Assembly (NCBI GenBank): GCA_032718475.1
Contig: JAUCBJ010007326.1
Location: 1 to 44,142 of the forward strand
Direction: 5' to 3'
DNA: 44,142 bases
Source: Nemertoderma westbladi
Lineage: Eukaryota > Xenacoelomorpha > Nemertodermatida > Nemertodermatidae
The position numbers were made by a program, and so were the translations under genes. Under the pieces are notes generated by a model that saw nothing but the letters and a program-made list of their open reading frames with translations, was not told where the DNA came from and ran no database searches. Shown here one piece after another: positions 21,601 to 29,822 of this stretch; the first letter of the stretch is position 1, and each line of letters begins with the position of its first letter.

Positions 21601-21773
21601 AGATTAGACAGGCCAAGGGAGCGGGGAAAGTAACACAACAACTCAATCGCCCAGCTGGTCGTTTATGTTTACTGGAAAGAAACCGAAAACTGTCCGGAAA
21701 CTATGGAAGGCAAGATACTCTTCCCACGACCACCTCCCTAATCCAACAAATATCTAGGGACTCCATAACGTAA
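18681..21773 (+). CDS. BEL/Pao gag-protease polyprotein with pol core deleted in frame
   Basis: Retroelement capsid-protease polyprotein, 1030 residues from the ATG at 18681 (open upstream to 18546). Order: polar N-terminus; coiled coil near residues 140-165 (QQFKGTVRESRLELQEVQQS); DUF1759-type capsid domain at about 265-430 (KFNGDEMKWLPFNEYY, LRFLIECLEGSPKLMALKF); three zinc-binding clusters (CVLCDGPHRLNMC, CYNCLRRGHQRRTC which is canonical CCHC, and CAKCGAKHHILLH); and a DUF1758-type aspartic protease with ALLDPGSTGTFID, where the usual DSG/DTG triad reads DPG. After the protease (FTGPSRRTLMERL) the frame jumps near 21390-21450 to WRHCPETINLADIASRG, normally the end of RNase H, then near 21630 to NRPAGRLCLLE, normally the C-terminus of integrase. 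Reverse transcriptase and catalytic RNase H/integrase are therefore missing while the frame stays open. Confidence 0.88.
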   Translation: MSHRQKLPDLPPAVRRQLNNTDLGSTEPTDQIIKIKRLPTIVDEPEIIRPVLEITPSVIETPVLPEPTSKFPLHSTKLPVPSRTAHETVQVLDSERNIHDLSPVVPRPPATTLANPASAVEWVDERRWGMDLLLGQMQETVQQFKGTVRESRLELQEVQQSIALERDKLVNTQRGIPPPPITMCQPVRSEVSHAQGVEPTRIYTVSVSEVETPIVNPIKGNYKPVDSDIPYRLDNNPRNLYTNNSILNNTMAQESFTRQMARTEARQVVRMGEIVKFNGDEMKWLPFNEYYKDNIQNFVLSNGEKLRFLIECLEGSPKLMALKFIGHPDGLRQVWDTINIRYGNRTNIARYLYAKLMAPRKFLSSGIIEFSDEIQEICRQLDWLGKSHEYQNSMVVGALASTLPKGGVGTRWDKKVLYMMEQQQRDPTMADLMSFLDGEVKLQLLKLSREKTPENKVSEKPVSRRKVTPVCYTDDGESQTSQGEDSGKDTDRSYYVNKMPKDQVSKFKSRTNDRREQVRKTPPTSPKRIQVRKPEERTSVHNVTQSKVSNIKPKCVLCDGPHRLNMCDKFLKKSLKDRCEVMWDKRLCYNCLRRGHQRRTCYSDARCAKCGAKHHILLHTEFERNSPSQVSESELHVQFSDVNDTDQYSEMEGFYTDEFSDENESCYLTNTAVYRALTYEKDTDSELPPTTSDRQPSWKAPPSNVGIREFPVVQVRVHGSKRSYIVNALLDPGSTGTFIDKELAEDIFAGQPKFRTKLNMSGIMHVWKSTVIADYYVGALSTPQDELGEHSIRSVKMVAIKNFGTSQLEPYNWDEDDFTQQFDIPRFNTDYPGVPILIGQNAHEALETLEKRPAQPQPLQAYAGRTRVGWYFTGPSRRTLMERLPKDQVCQVREWEVESSELDDPTEGTPYSSDNDDINSNVDQWRHCPETINLADIASRGATPQELIDTPAWLGGPDFLSKEDEWPPHLTPAKIRQAKGAGKVTQQLNRPAGRLCLLERNRKLSGNYGRQDTLPTTTSLIQQISRDSIT

Positions 21774-23410
21774 CAACATACGGAGTGGGTGTGTGACTAT
21801 ATTATTTTATATTTATTTTTATTATTTTATATTATGTATGTATTATTATGTAATTTTATTATAATCGTTTTAATTAATTTTATTTAGTAGCATGTTATTT
21901 TAGCGATTATTTAGTAGATTAGTGCAATATATTCGCGTTTATTACGTAATTACTTATATTATATATTTAGTGCGACGGCGAGAAATAATTATTTTTCTCT
22001 TTCCTTACTGTCCGTATTACATTATAAATACGTAACTACAGTAAGATGAAATGTCCGTACTTATTAAAGTACAATAAAGCCACTACTATATTCAAGTATT
22101 ATTGGTAGGCAGAGTATTAGGAATGCAAAGTTCAGATCCTCGTGTCTCGGCTAAACCAAGCTCTGGGTAGACCACGACTTGCCTCTTCTCACTGACATTG
22201 CTTCGTGCGATATTGCTCTCATACCGTATATTAAATAATACATATAGTAGCGTGATGTCCCTTTAACAGTAGCATATAACGCAAAATAAATCTGTTAAAC
22301 CCTTTGACCATCTGCAATTCTAGTCGATTAAGATATCGCGGCACCCACCGATATTCTTGAAAGACAAAATTCTAGAATCAGTGGTTAACGTCCCCAGACA
22401 AGTTCTGGAATAAACTGGTGCCCATCCTAAATATTAATTATTAATATTTACAAAATCTGTCAAATTTTAGATCCTTTAACATTCTAGTCGATTAAGATAT
22501 CGTAGCATTTACCGATACTCTTAAAAAGACAAATTCATAGAATCAAGGATCATATGTCCCCAGATATGCTCTGGAATCAAATTGTGTCAATTTAACTATC
22601 AAATAATAAAATTTCAGGGAATAAATTTAAATTCATACTTTAATGAATTTAATAAATTGCAATTTTATACAATTTATAACATTCCCAAAATTCCATTAAT
22701 TAATAGATCATGGGAGCGGAGATTCACTATATTAAGTGTATTGTGTGTGAGAATCTCCAATGTATAGTCAATAGCCGATAAAATTCATAAAATCATATAT
22801 AGAGAGGATATTGACAATTAAAGAATTACTATTAAATAGCATCCCAGATCTGTATGCATGAGAATTACCCTAATTCTACCGCTAGCTTTCCATAATGTCA
22901 CCATGGCAACAACCACGCTAGAATTAGAAGTGAGTTAAAAGAACAATAAAGGGCTTGCGCATTGAATAGCATACGGAATAAATAGCACACCACTAGTATC
23001 CAAGGATACATAATAACAACGTGACATTCTGGAAGGCACTTGACTAACGGACAAATGACCCGAATGTGTGATAGAATGTGTACCATTTGTGACTGTTACG
23101 TGGAATTTGTGCGTTTGTAGGTGAATGTTACTACTAAGGTGTGTTTACAGTAGCGAGTCGCAATTGTGAAAGTAACCCTAACTCTCCAGTAAGAACCTGA
23201 AGTATATCTAAGCCTTTGGGACGGACGGTGGAGTGGCTCGTGCTGGTTGTTGTAGTCGTTGTGCAGCTACGACGTTGGCGATAGGCACATCGGCGAAAGT
23301 ACACCAGCGCTGAGGATCTCGCACTGTCCGGGGGCAGAGAGGGGTAGGCAGCGACGCCCGCTCGCCTAAATATAAACTCATTATAATATGGATAAACTTA
23401 TATAGCAGAT
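21774..23410 (+). other. Non-coding region after gag-protease
   Basis: AT-rich, no protein-like ORF. It includes the tandem pair at 22290-22592 and short inverted motifs. Confidence 0.5.
22290..22592. repeat. Tandem duplication, about 180-bp period
   Basis: Two diverged units share attctagtcgattaagatatcg, then accgata-tctt-aaagacaaa and cccaga-a-g-tctgga. They start near 22315 and 22480. Confidence 0.7.
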
Positions 23411-24952
23411 ATGATTGAGTTGATAGAAGATGATCTTGGTATCACGGAACGATATACTCTACCTTTATAAGCGTTTGTTGATAGCTTGATACGCGGCAAC
23501 GCTGGTCCAACTACTACGGAGGACGATGGTCGTTATATCTAACCGCCAATGTCCCGGGAGCAACTTGCGTGTGGGTTAGACTGTAGAAAATTCACCGCTC
23601 GCTATACGCATCGTAATGGTACGTATATGGACTTCTTAACTACTGGTCATCCTATCGACCTACACGATACGAACGATATAGACACCAAAGGGAAATGGTT
23701 TATTTAAATATCATACCCAGCGGAAGCGGAACGATAAACTGAGACTCGAACACGAAAATTCTATTCGAAACCGACTCGAAAGTGCAGATGTCGAAGAGCC
23801 GGACAAACGCAGCGACTCCACCAAATACCTGGAATTCTTGAGAGAAACCTATCTCGATATTACCAGTCAACAGAATCTAGAAACTCGATATCCTCAAGGT
23901 ATACATCATGACCGCATGGTAGAACTCAAACGGCTCTATTCCACTATGATGTATCTTACCGCCGATCGATCGCTACCTGTTGTACCGGATAGCTTCGAAC
24001 GGATGGAGGAATATTGTAAGCTGGAGAAAGATCACTCGCGTTTCCCCTACAAGACGTGCGTTTTTGGTATTATTGCGATGAATGCCCAAGACCCAACCAA
24101 CAAACGGAAAGACATAAACATCCGCGGAGACGTTGCTTTAAACACGGTTTTACTCGCTATACTTACGGGAGTTTCGAGCGAAACTTGTTCGATGTATCAC
24201 CTACGCTCGTTCGACTCAGACGATCCTTAAATAAACCAATGATCAGAGTTTCGGAATACTCGATCAGAACTCCTCATTCCCTAGTGAGACTTCAGACTCT
24301 TGATCCTATTAGTATGACGGATCCTCCCGAGCTGTACTCACTGCTCAAAGATCTAGTGTTACCTGAACAATTAGTCGGTGGCACCCCAGTTGTGGGCTTC
24401 CTAGATATTAGCCCATTCTACCTAGCCGGATTGGGACGCGGACATTTAATATCGCCGTTTAACCCTTACCATCGTCCCGGCTTAACACGATATAACCTGT
24501 CACCAAAGTGGCGGAGAACGTTGTACCAAACGAGTTAAACGCTATTCTACAAAGATCAGAAAGGAAACCTGCGTTTGTTCAGATAAACGTAAGTTGTAAC
24601 AGCAAGTCCAAGCGATAAACGAATTGTCTTTATCTCAGTTCGATTGTGAAATCCAGAATCTCTAAGAAGATATCGAACTTAGACAACCCCATTCTCTGCG
24701 AGAGTTTTTGGATGAACGTATCCAGCTACGAGCGGAGGAAAATCAGCTCGAGGAGAAGCATATCGAAACTGCGGATACCCCGACCATAATCCTACACCTT
24801 CTGATGCAATCATATTGCACCCTTCACCCAGGATTTATAGCCCTCCTAGTAAAGTGGCTCGCCCCAAAGAGAAAAGGACTCTTGCTAGCCTCAAAAAACT
24901 GCGTAAACGCCGTCTGCTTAAGAAAGACTAACTGTTTAGAGTATCTTTATAT
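23411..24952 (+). pseudogene. Decayed unrecognised ORF in the env position of the LTR element
   Basis: A protein-like reading of about 510 residues can be followed from ATG 23411 through frame changes near 23705, 24045 and 24590 and a last one near 24780, ending at TAA about 24930. Five in-frame stops not explained by frameshifts are all TAA (near 23459, 23541, 24536, 24595, 24664). The N-terminal part is acidic (MIELIEDDLGITERYTLPL). The middle has a C-x2-C followed by His/Cys (WYYCDECPRPNQQ, then HKHPRRRCFKH), possibly metal-binding. The C-terminal part is a coiled coil (FLDERIQLRAEENQLEEKH) followed by a basic tail (LASLKKLRKRRLLKKD). No signal peptide, transmembrane segment or fusion peptide is visible, so it does not look like an envelope protein. 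Function unknown. The frame in 24050-24230 is ambiguous because two frames are open. Confidence 0.55.
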
Positions 24953-25009
24953 TTTAGAAACTGTGATTTGTTATATTTTATAGACTTAAATCCCATTTTC
25001 TGGGAGCGG

Positions 25010-26138
25010 TGTAAAAGCTTTTGCGTAATTAGCCGGTTATTTTCCCCGTAAAGTACTCTGTAGTTGGTTTACTGGGCATAAAAAGGCCGTGTCCTTACTG
25101 TAGTGGTGTTTTAGAGGACATAAAAGTAATTTCTTCTGTAGGTGTACTTTAGCGGACATAATCCGCAATTTTGTGACGCAATAAGCCGGATACTCTTGAA
25201 AACAGTGTGGATACCATGACGACGGCTAACAGCTGATATTGCCACGTCGAACATTTCTTTGTTCTTTGTTCTCTCTTTGTTCGGTCGACCAATCAGAGCG
25301 TTTTTTGTCTCTGTGTTGGAGGTTGGATACAGAAACTCAGTAGTTCAGTGTATATGTTTTTGCCCAGAGCCTAAGAACACTGGCTTTTGGCACCTCCGTG
25401 TTTCAGTCTTTAGCTTAACATTATTAGGCTTAATTATAGAACGTATATCTGTTATCTAAACATATCATGCATATCTTACTTAACATTACTGCTTTTGCTG
25501 TCGGTTATTCATTATATTTGTTGATGGAGGATTATATTTGGAATACTGATCAATAGTCAGACACCCCAATCTTCTTGATATACTAAAGGTTAGAGAGACC
25601 GGTTACATATAAACGATTGCGACTTATGTTAAGTGGTGTGAAGTGAATCTAATGCTATTTTATAGGCCCTACATGTATTGTCTGTTATTCTCTTTGTATG
25701 TGACTAAAATTAGTGAAGGTCGGCAGATTGGTGTGCAGCATTGTGTATGATTGTGACTGATAACAAAGCATCTCCTAAAGAATGCGCCATATACGTGAAT
25801 CTATAGCCATCTCATTGCGTCTGGTTTAAGTCATAACTCTGTTTACATATTTAGAGCGCCACGTCCTAAAGGAACTGTTAATATTTCCCGAAAGTGAATA
25901 ATATTTGTCAGAGATTATATATTGCGATCAGTCGAATAATACAGTAGGCTTACACCATCAATCATTAAGCTTCCGAATTCAGTCTCCCGGGTATATCCAG
26001 CGGGTGAATGATTGCGCATAGACTGGCTTCGGCTAATGTAGTGTATCAAATACTCGTCATAGGCTAAAGGCTATCTATCATCTAAAAGACATCCTAATTT
26101 GGCAGGTTAAACTGTCAAAGGTCTTAAAAGCGCAAACA
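25010..26138 (+). repeat. 3' LTR
   Basis: 1129 bp, TG...CA, same termini as the 5' LTR. It is preceded by a short purine-rich tgggagcgg, a weak polypurine tract candidate. Confidence 0.9.
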
Positions 26139-26143
26139 GGTAT
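26139..26143. other. Target site duplication, right of LTR element
   Basis: ggtat, identical to 12775-12779. Removing the element leaves a palindromic target, ggggggtatacccccc. Confidence 0.85.
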
Positions 26144-27390
26144 ACCCCCCCCTTAACCCAGTTAAAGAAAATAATAAAATCATATGAAAATGACACAGTT
26201 ATTAGGCTTCAAGATAAAGGATCGAAACACTTCGTAGTAAAAAACGTATTGTAATAGTATATCCAAAACAATTTAAGAGACACTTTGACTTTTACTTCAT
26301 ATACGGTTGACTCCCCTAATCTTGTAATTATTACGATAAATTAGGGATTTTATTAATAAGTGGAAAGATGTTAAAGTTATTAAATGAGTGTACGGAAATG
26401 TCTCATCCAACAAGATCCAAAACCTGTGAGAATGTTTGGTAATGTAAATACCCACAAGGAGAATCGTCCTCTCCGCTAGATCCTTTATGCTTCTGGTCCG
26501 GTTACACAACGTTTGGGAAGGTTTGTAGTGTGAAAGAACATTTGGCTGCAAACACGAGGCTTTTCTGAAGAACACAACGATGTTTTACTTTGGATTAATA
26601 CCCTAACCTGTAGTTTTGCCACGATTCCACCTTCTGTTTCTGTTCATATGTTTAGATCTGTCAAATTTTTTCCTATCTGTTGATGATGGGATGGGTATAA
26701 ATGCGGTCGAGGAAATTCTATAACGAAATAGAACTAATATAAAACAGAGTGATCCCCCCAATGAGTGCATTATAGAGGCATTTAAGATTTGTTTGGAAAG
26801 CAATAACTGTAAGTTTCTTGAAAACACTATACGCAGTTAGGTGGATCAGTTATGTGTCCATCGAATTCCTGTACATATGCTGATATGTGGGGTGCAAAAT
26901 TTATTGTCAAAGCCGTTTCTTCATATCCGCATCCACCAGTAGCATATAAAAGGTTTCGAGATGACATATTATCTATTGGCATAACACTGACGGATGAGGA
27001 TTTATAGAGCTTCGTAACTTATTTAAATAAAACTGTTCTACCTGGGAAGATTCTCTTTTAAAATATAAGAAGTTAGGGAAGGTAGAGAAGTTAATTTCCT
27101 TGACCTCACAATCATTTGTAAGTAATAATGGACAGATATCAACAAAGAATTACCACAAACCTATGGATGTTCACCAATATTTATGTCACACAAGCGCACA
27201 TCGCTGGTCGCAAATCCGAACAAACCCATAAGAGTCGCACTGCGATTTCATAGAAATAATTGTAGCTTGAATGAGGATTTATATGAAAATCTAAGAGAAT
27301 ATGGTTTAGCTTTTACTGCTGCATCCTACTGCAATACTGTAATTGGCTCTTCTGCCCTGACTGTTTTGGTTCTCAGACTATTGATTCTCA
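26144..27390 (+). pseudogene. Penelope-like element reverse transcriptase relic
   Basis: Broken reverse transcriptase of the Penelope type, read through several stops and frameshifts. Motifs in order: VIRLQDKGSKHFVVKN (about 26198), the first RT block of this family; PVRMFGNVNTHKENRPLR (about 26423), the family's G-P-K-HK-PLRPI block; YADMWGAKF and then the catalytic RFRDDILSI (about 26951), the R-Y-DDI form specific to Penelope elements; NYHKPMDVHQYL (about 27150) and IRVALRFHRNNCSLNEDLYENL (about 27225), the thumb and following blocks. No GIY-YIG endonuclease is visible downstream. It begins directly at the LTR element's target duplication, so the LTR element probably landed inside it. Inactive. 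Confidence 0.82.
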
Positions 27391-27816
27391 ATTAAATTAT
27401 GTTTTCAATTTCTCGTTTATTGTTTTGGTTCCTTTCAACACGCCTCTGTAACCTGCTTCTTTATTTACCTGCCTGCAGGTAGGTGTAAATGTAGTGTATG
27501 CGTAGCATTTACCCCCAGGTAATATGTAGAATTTTTCATTTCAATCAGATTTTATCAACGTTCAATGTAGTGACTATGCTAGGAAGGAGAACAAAATAAG
27601 ATTTCTATATAAACCTTCACTAAACTGTTGAATCTCTCCCAAAGATGTAAAGATATTAACATATTGAACCCATATAAAATTAGTTTGCTTAATCTTACAT
27701 TATGATGATTGCTATTAGCATGAAATGTAATAGGTTACTTGTATTAAATTTTATTAATATTAAATACAATACATAAATAAATTTTACTAATATACTGTTA
27801 ATATAGCTTATTTAAA
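27391..27816. other. Upstream flank of lectin copy B
   Basis: AT-rich. It contains an imperfect stem-loop at about 27463-27525 (ttacctg ... caggtaa enclosing gtgtaaatg ... catttacc). It should contain the promoter of the lectin gene, but no element is convincing. Confidence 0.45.
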
Positions 27817-28240
27817 ATGAGGAATGTTGTTCATATGATATTGTTTGCAACTTGTTCTTTTCGAATGGCTTTTGCTGGATCCCTCAATAAGCGGTATGAC
27901 CTTAAGTTCCATAATAAAATTATTTCAAACCACGAAATAGTAACAACATCGAAGAACAGTTTGATTGGTTGCGCCTCAGTTTGTGCCAAAAGATCAGAGT
28001 GCAAATCATTTCAGAGACATGCAACAAGAAGGAGCTGTGTATTAAATAGTGAAAATGATATGAATATTCCAGCAGAAGATATTATTGAAGCAAAAGGTTG
28101 GGATTTATTTGTTGTGTCTGCTACCAGATAATCCTTGTTGGTAAGAAGACAAAACAGAGTTCCCAAAGTGAAGACCCAAAATTTGAAGCTGAAAATGCCA
28201 TTGATGGTAAAGATGTGGGATTCCAGACCGATAGTAGTGG
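27817..28240 (+). pseudogene. Lectin copy B, exon with signal peptide, PAN domain and start of fucolectin domain
   Basis: Opens at an ATG (aaaatgagg context) with a hydrophobic leader (VVHMILFATCSFRMAFAG) that looks like a signal peptide. A PAN/apple domain follows (about residues 30-100), with spaced cysteines in LIGCASVCAKRSECKSF and RRSCVL and the closing GWDLFVV. PAN domains bind proteins or sugars outside the cell. The frame then meets TAA at 28129, but a fucolectin-type domain starts at once in another frame (LVGKKTKQSSQSEDPKF, then ENAIDGKDVGFQTD) and runs to a good donor gg|gtaagt at 28240/28241. The simplest reading is a 1- or 2-nt indel near 28100-28133; an assembly error is the alternative. 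With the damaged last exon this marks copy B as a pseudogene. Confidence 0.72.
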
Positions 28241-28727
28241 GTAAGTTACTGTATATATAGTGTAGGTAGGTTTTATATTGTTTATATTTAAATTTTATTA
28301 GTATTACCATGGATATTGGTGATGATAAACTTTTTGGCAATTGTTAGGAACATCTTGATACACAAAGAAACAGTAACCTACTTTTCAGGCAACCAACACA
28401 AGGAAAGCGTAACCATGGACATCCAGCTATGACATATATTACCAACTTTAAAGGAATAGTTGACTTGTGAGAAACGAAATTGTAACGGACAACTATGTAG
28501 AATCGGGAAGCCTGGAAGTATCTCATTTCTAATGTCCGAGCTCGCTCGACCTAGTAGTAGTAGTGTTTCATCTGATGCAGAATTTAACTATGATTTCATA
28601 TCTTAATATCATGGCTTTCAAAATGGTTAAAGCTTAATTATGGAGTGGAGCAAAAGGATGCAAAAATAACACATCAAATAGAATAGCTGATTTGTATATA
28701 GATTATAATTTATTTTTACTGGTTTAG
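28241..28727 (+). other. Intron 1 of lectin copy B
   Basis: GTAAGT donor and TTTAG acceptor, phase 2. No other feature is seen except a short tag run (agtagtagtag) near 28550. Confidence 0.65.
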
Positions 28728-28847
28728 GTCATGTATGCGGACATCACCTGAAGATGATGGAACAACATCCTGGTGGAGGGTTGATATGAATATTCCTCGT
28801 ACCATCACAAATGGTGTAATTTATACAAGGAAAATAGAAACAGACAA
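28728..28847 (+). pseudogene. Lectin copy B, middle exon of fucolectin domain
   Basis: 120-bp exon between a tttag acceptor and an aa|gtgagt donor. Joined in phase with the previous exon it gives a Cys, then TTSWWRVDMNIPRTITN, matching the family's hallmark PWWRVDL followed by the I-V-NR strand. Entry and exit phases (both 2) agree with the neighbouring exons. The exon itself is undamaged; it is listed as a pseudogene because the other exons of this copy are broken. Confidence 0.75.
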
Positions 28848-29028
28848 GTGAGTTAGTTTTATTATCATCAATAAAAGACACAATTCACTAACATTGAATA
28901 CCCATGATAATCAAGTCAATATAATTAATTAAGTTACAAAACATCAGGAAGCTCATTTAACTGAATATAAATGGGCCAAACTTATAAATCAATTTATTAC
29001 CAAAACAGGCATATTATATATCTCACAC
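28848..29028 (+). other. Start of last intron of lectin copy B
   Basis: Non-coding sequence from the GTGAGT donor to the foldback-like insertion. The intron now runs to 39893 because of nested insertions. Confidence 0.6.
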
Positions 29029-29037
29029 GCCACCTAC
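29029..29037. other. 9-bp target site duplication, left of foldback-like element B
   Basis: gccacctac. The right-hand partner at 39326-39334 reads cccacctac (one change), and the partner in copy A (970-978) is exact. Confidence 0.7.
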
Positions 29038-29177
29038 AGGTTGCGTCGCGTTTCGGCAACTGTCACGTTTAGGCAACTCAAATTCGCAACTGAACAATTA
29101 CGTTTCACCAACTGCTATAGTTGTGTTTCGGCAATTTCAGCCTTTCGGCTAACTGAAGTTGCGTTTCGGCAACTAGG
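29038..29177. repeat. Left-end short-repeat array of foldback-like element B
   Basis: Five or six degenerate units containing gtttcggcaact, the reverse orientation of the right-end array at 39097-39325. Confidence 0.75.
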
Positions 29178-29822
29178 TCACAAACCTCGTATGTAATGTA
29201 ACTGTGACTACATTCATTATGAAAGTAAATTATAAATTATGACAAGTTTAAAAGTTACTTATAGTTATTGATGGCAGAGTTGTTAATTGGTCATTTATAT
29301 GTATACATTGCCGGTTTGCACATATGGCAGTGATAAAATATGATTTTGTGGTCTGATTGATAAAGGTGGAATTTTTCTCCACGAAAATTAGAACTAATCA
29401 TTGTACGCTCTCCATTTTGGGCGCAAACTGATCCTGAGATATGTCGGATTCTAAATTTTGTCTACTGAGTCGAACGCCAGTTGAAAAACCAAAATTGAAA
29501 AGGGGAATAGATAAACAGTACTGTGTGAATTAATATCAGATTTAATTATAATATCAGATTAAATTAATAGACTTATCATATATCGAATAATATGGGGACA
29601 ATATACAGTATGGAATTAATAACATCAGTTTCTATATAACTCAAAGTAGTGTTGGAGTAGGCTTGGGTAAAATAATGTAGAATGTAAATGAATAATGGGA
29701 AACGTAATGAGGCAAAGGTAATAAATAATACTGATTTGCTCTGCCCTACGTTGATACAATGCGATGATGGTGACGTTGAGATTCCACCTATCTCTATACT
29801 GTAGGCTCTATACAGTATCCAG

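Larger units (their letters stand above)
12780..26138 (+). mobile_element. 13.36-kb BEL/Pao-type LTR retrotransposon, pol-deleted
   Basis: A complete insertion is bounded by direct LTRs (12780-13918 and 25010-26138), both starting tgtaaaagc and ending gcgcaaaca, flanked by ggtat duplications. The two LTRs differ by about 11 substitutions and one 10-bp tandem repeat by eye, so the insertion is fairly young. Internal order is: a 2.2-kb leader, a coiled-coil ORF (16119-17628), a BEL/Pao gag-protease frame (18681-21773) and a decayed ORF (23411-24952). Reverse transcriptase, RNase H core and integrase core are absent, so it cannot move on its own. No TGG-type primer binding site is evident directly after the 5' LTR. 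Size and the two extra ORFs are unusual for the family. Confidence 0.88.
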
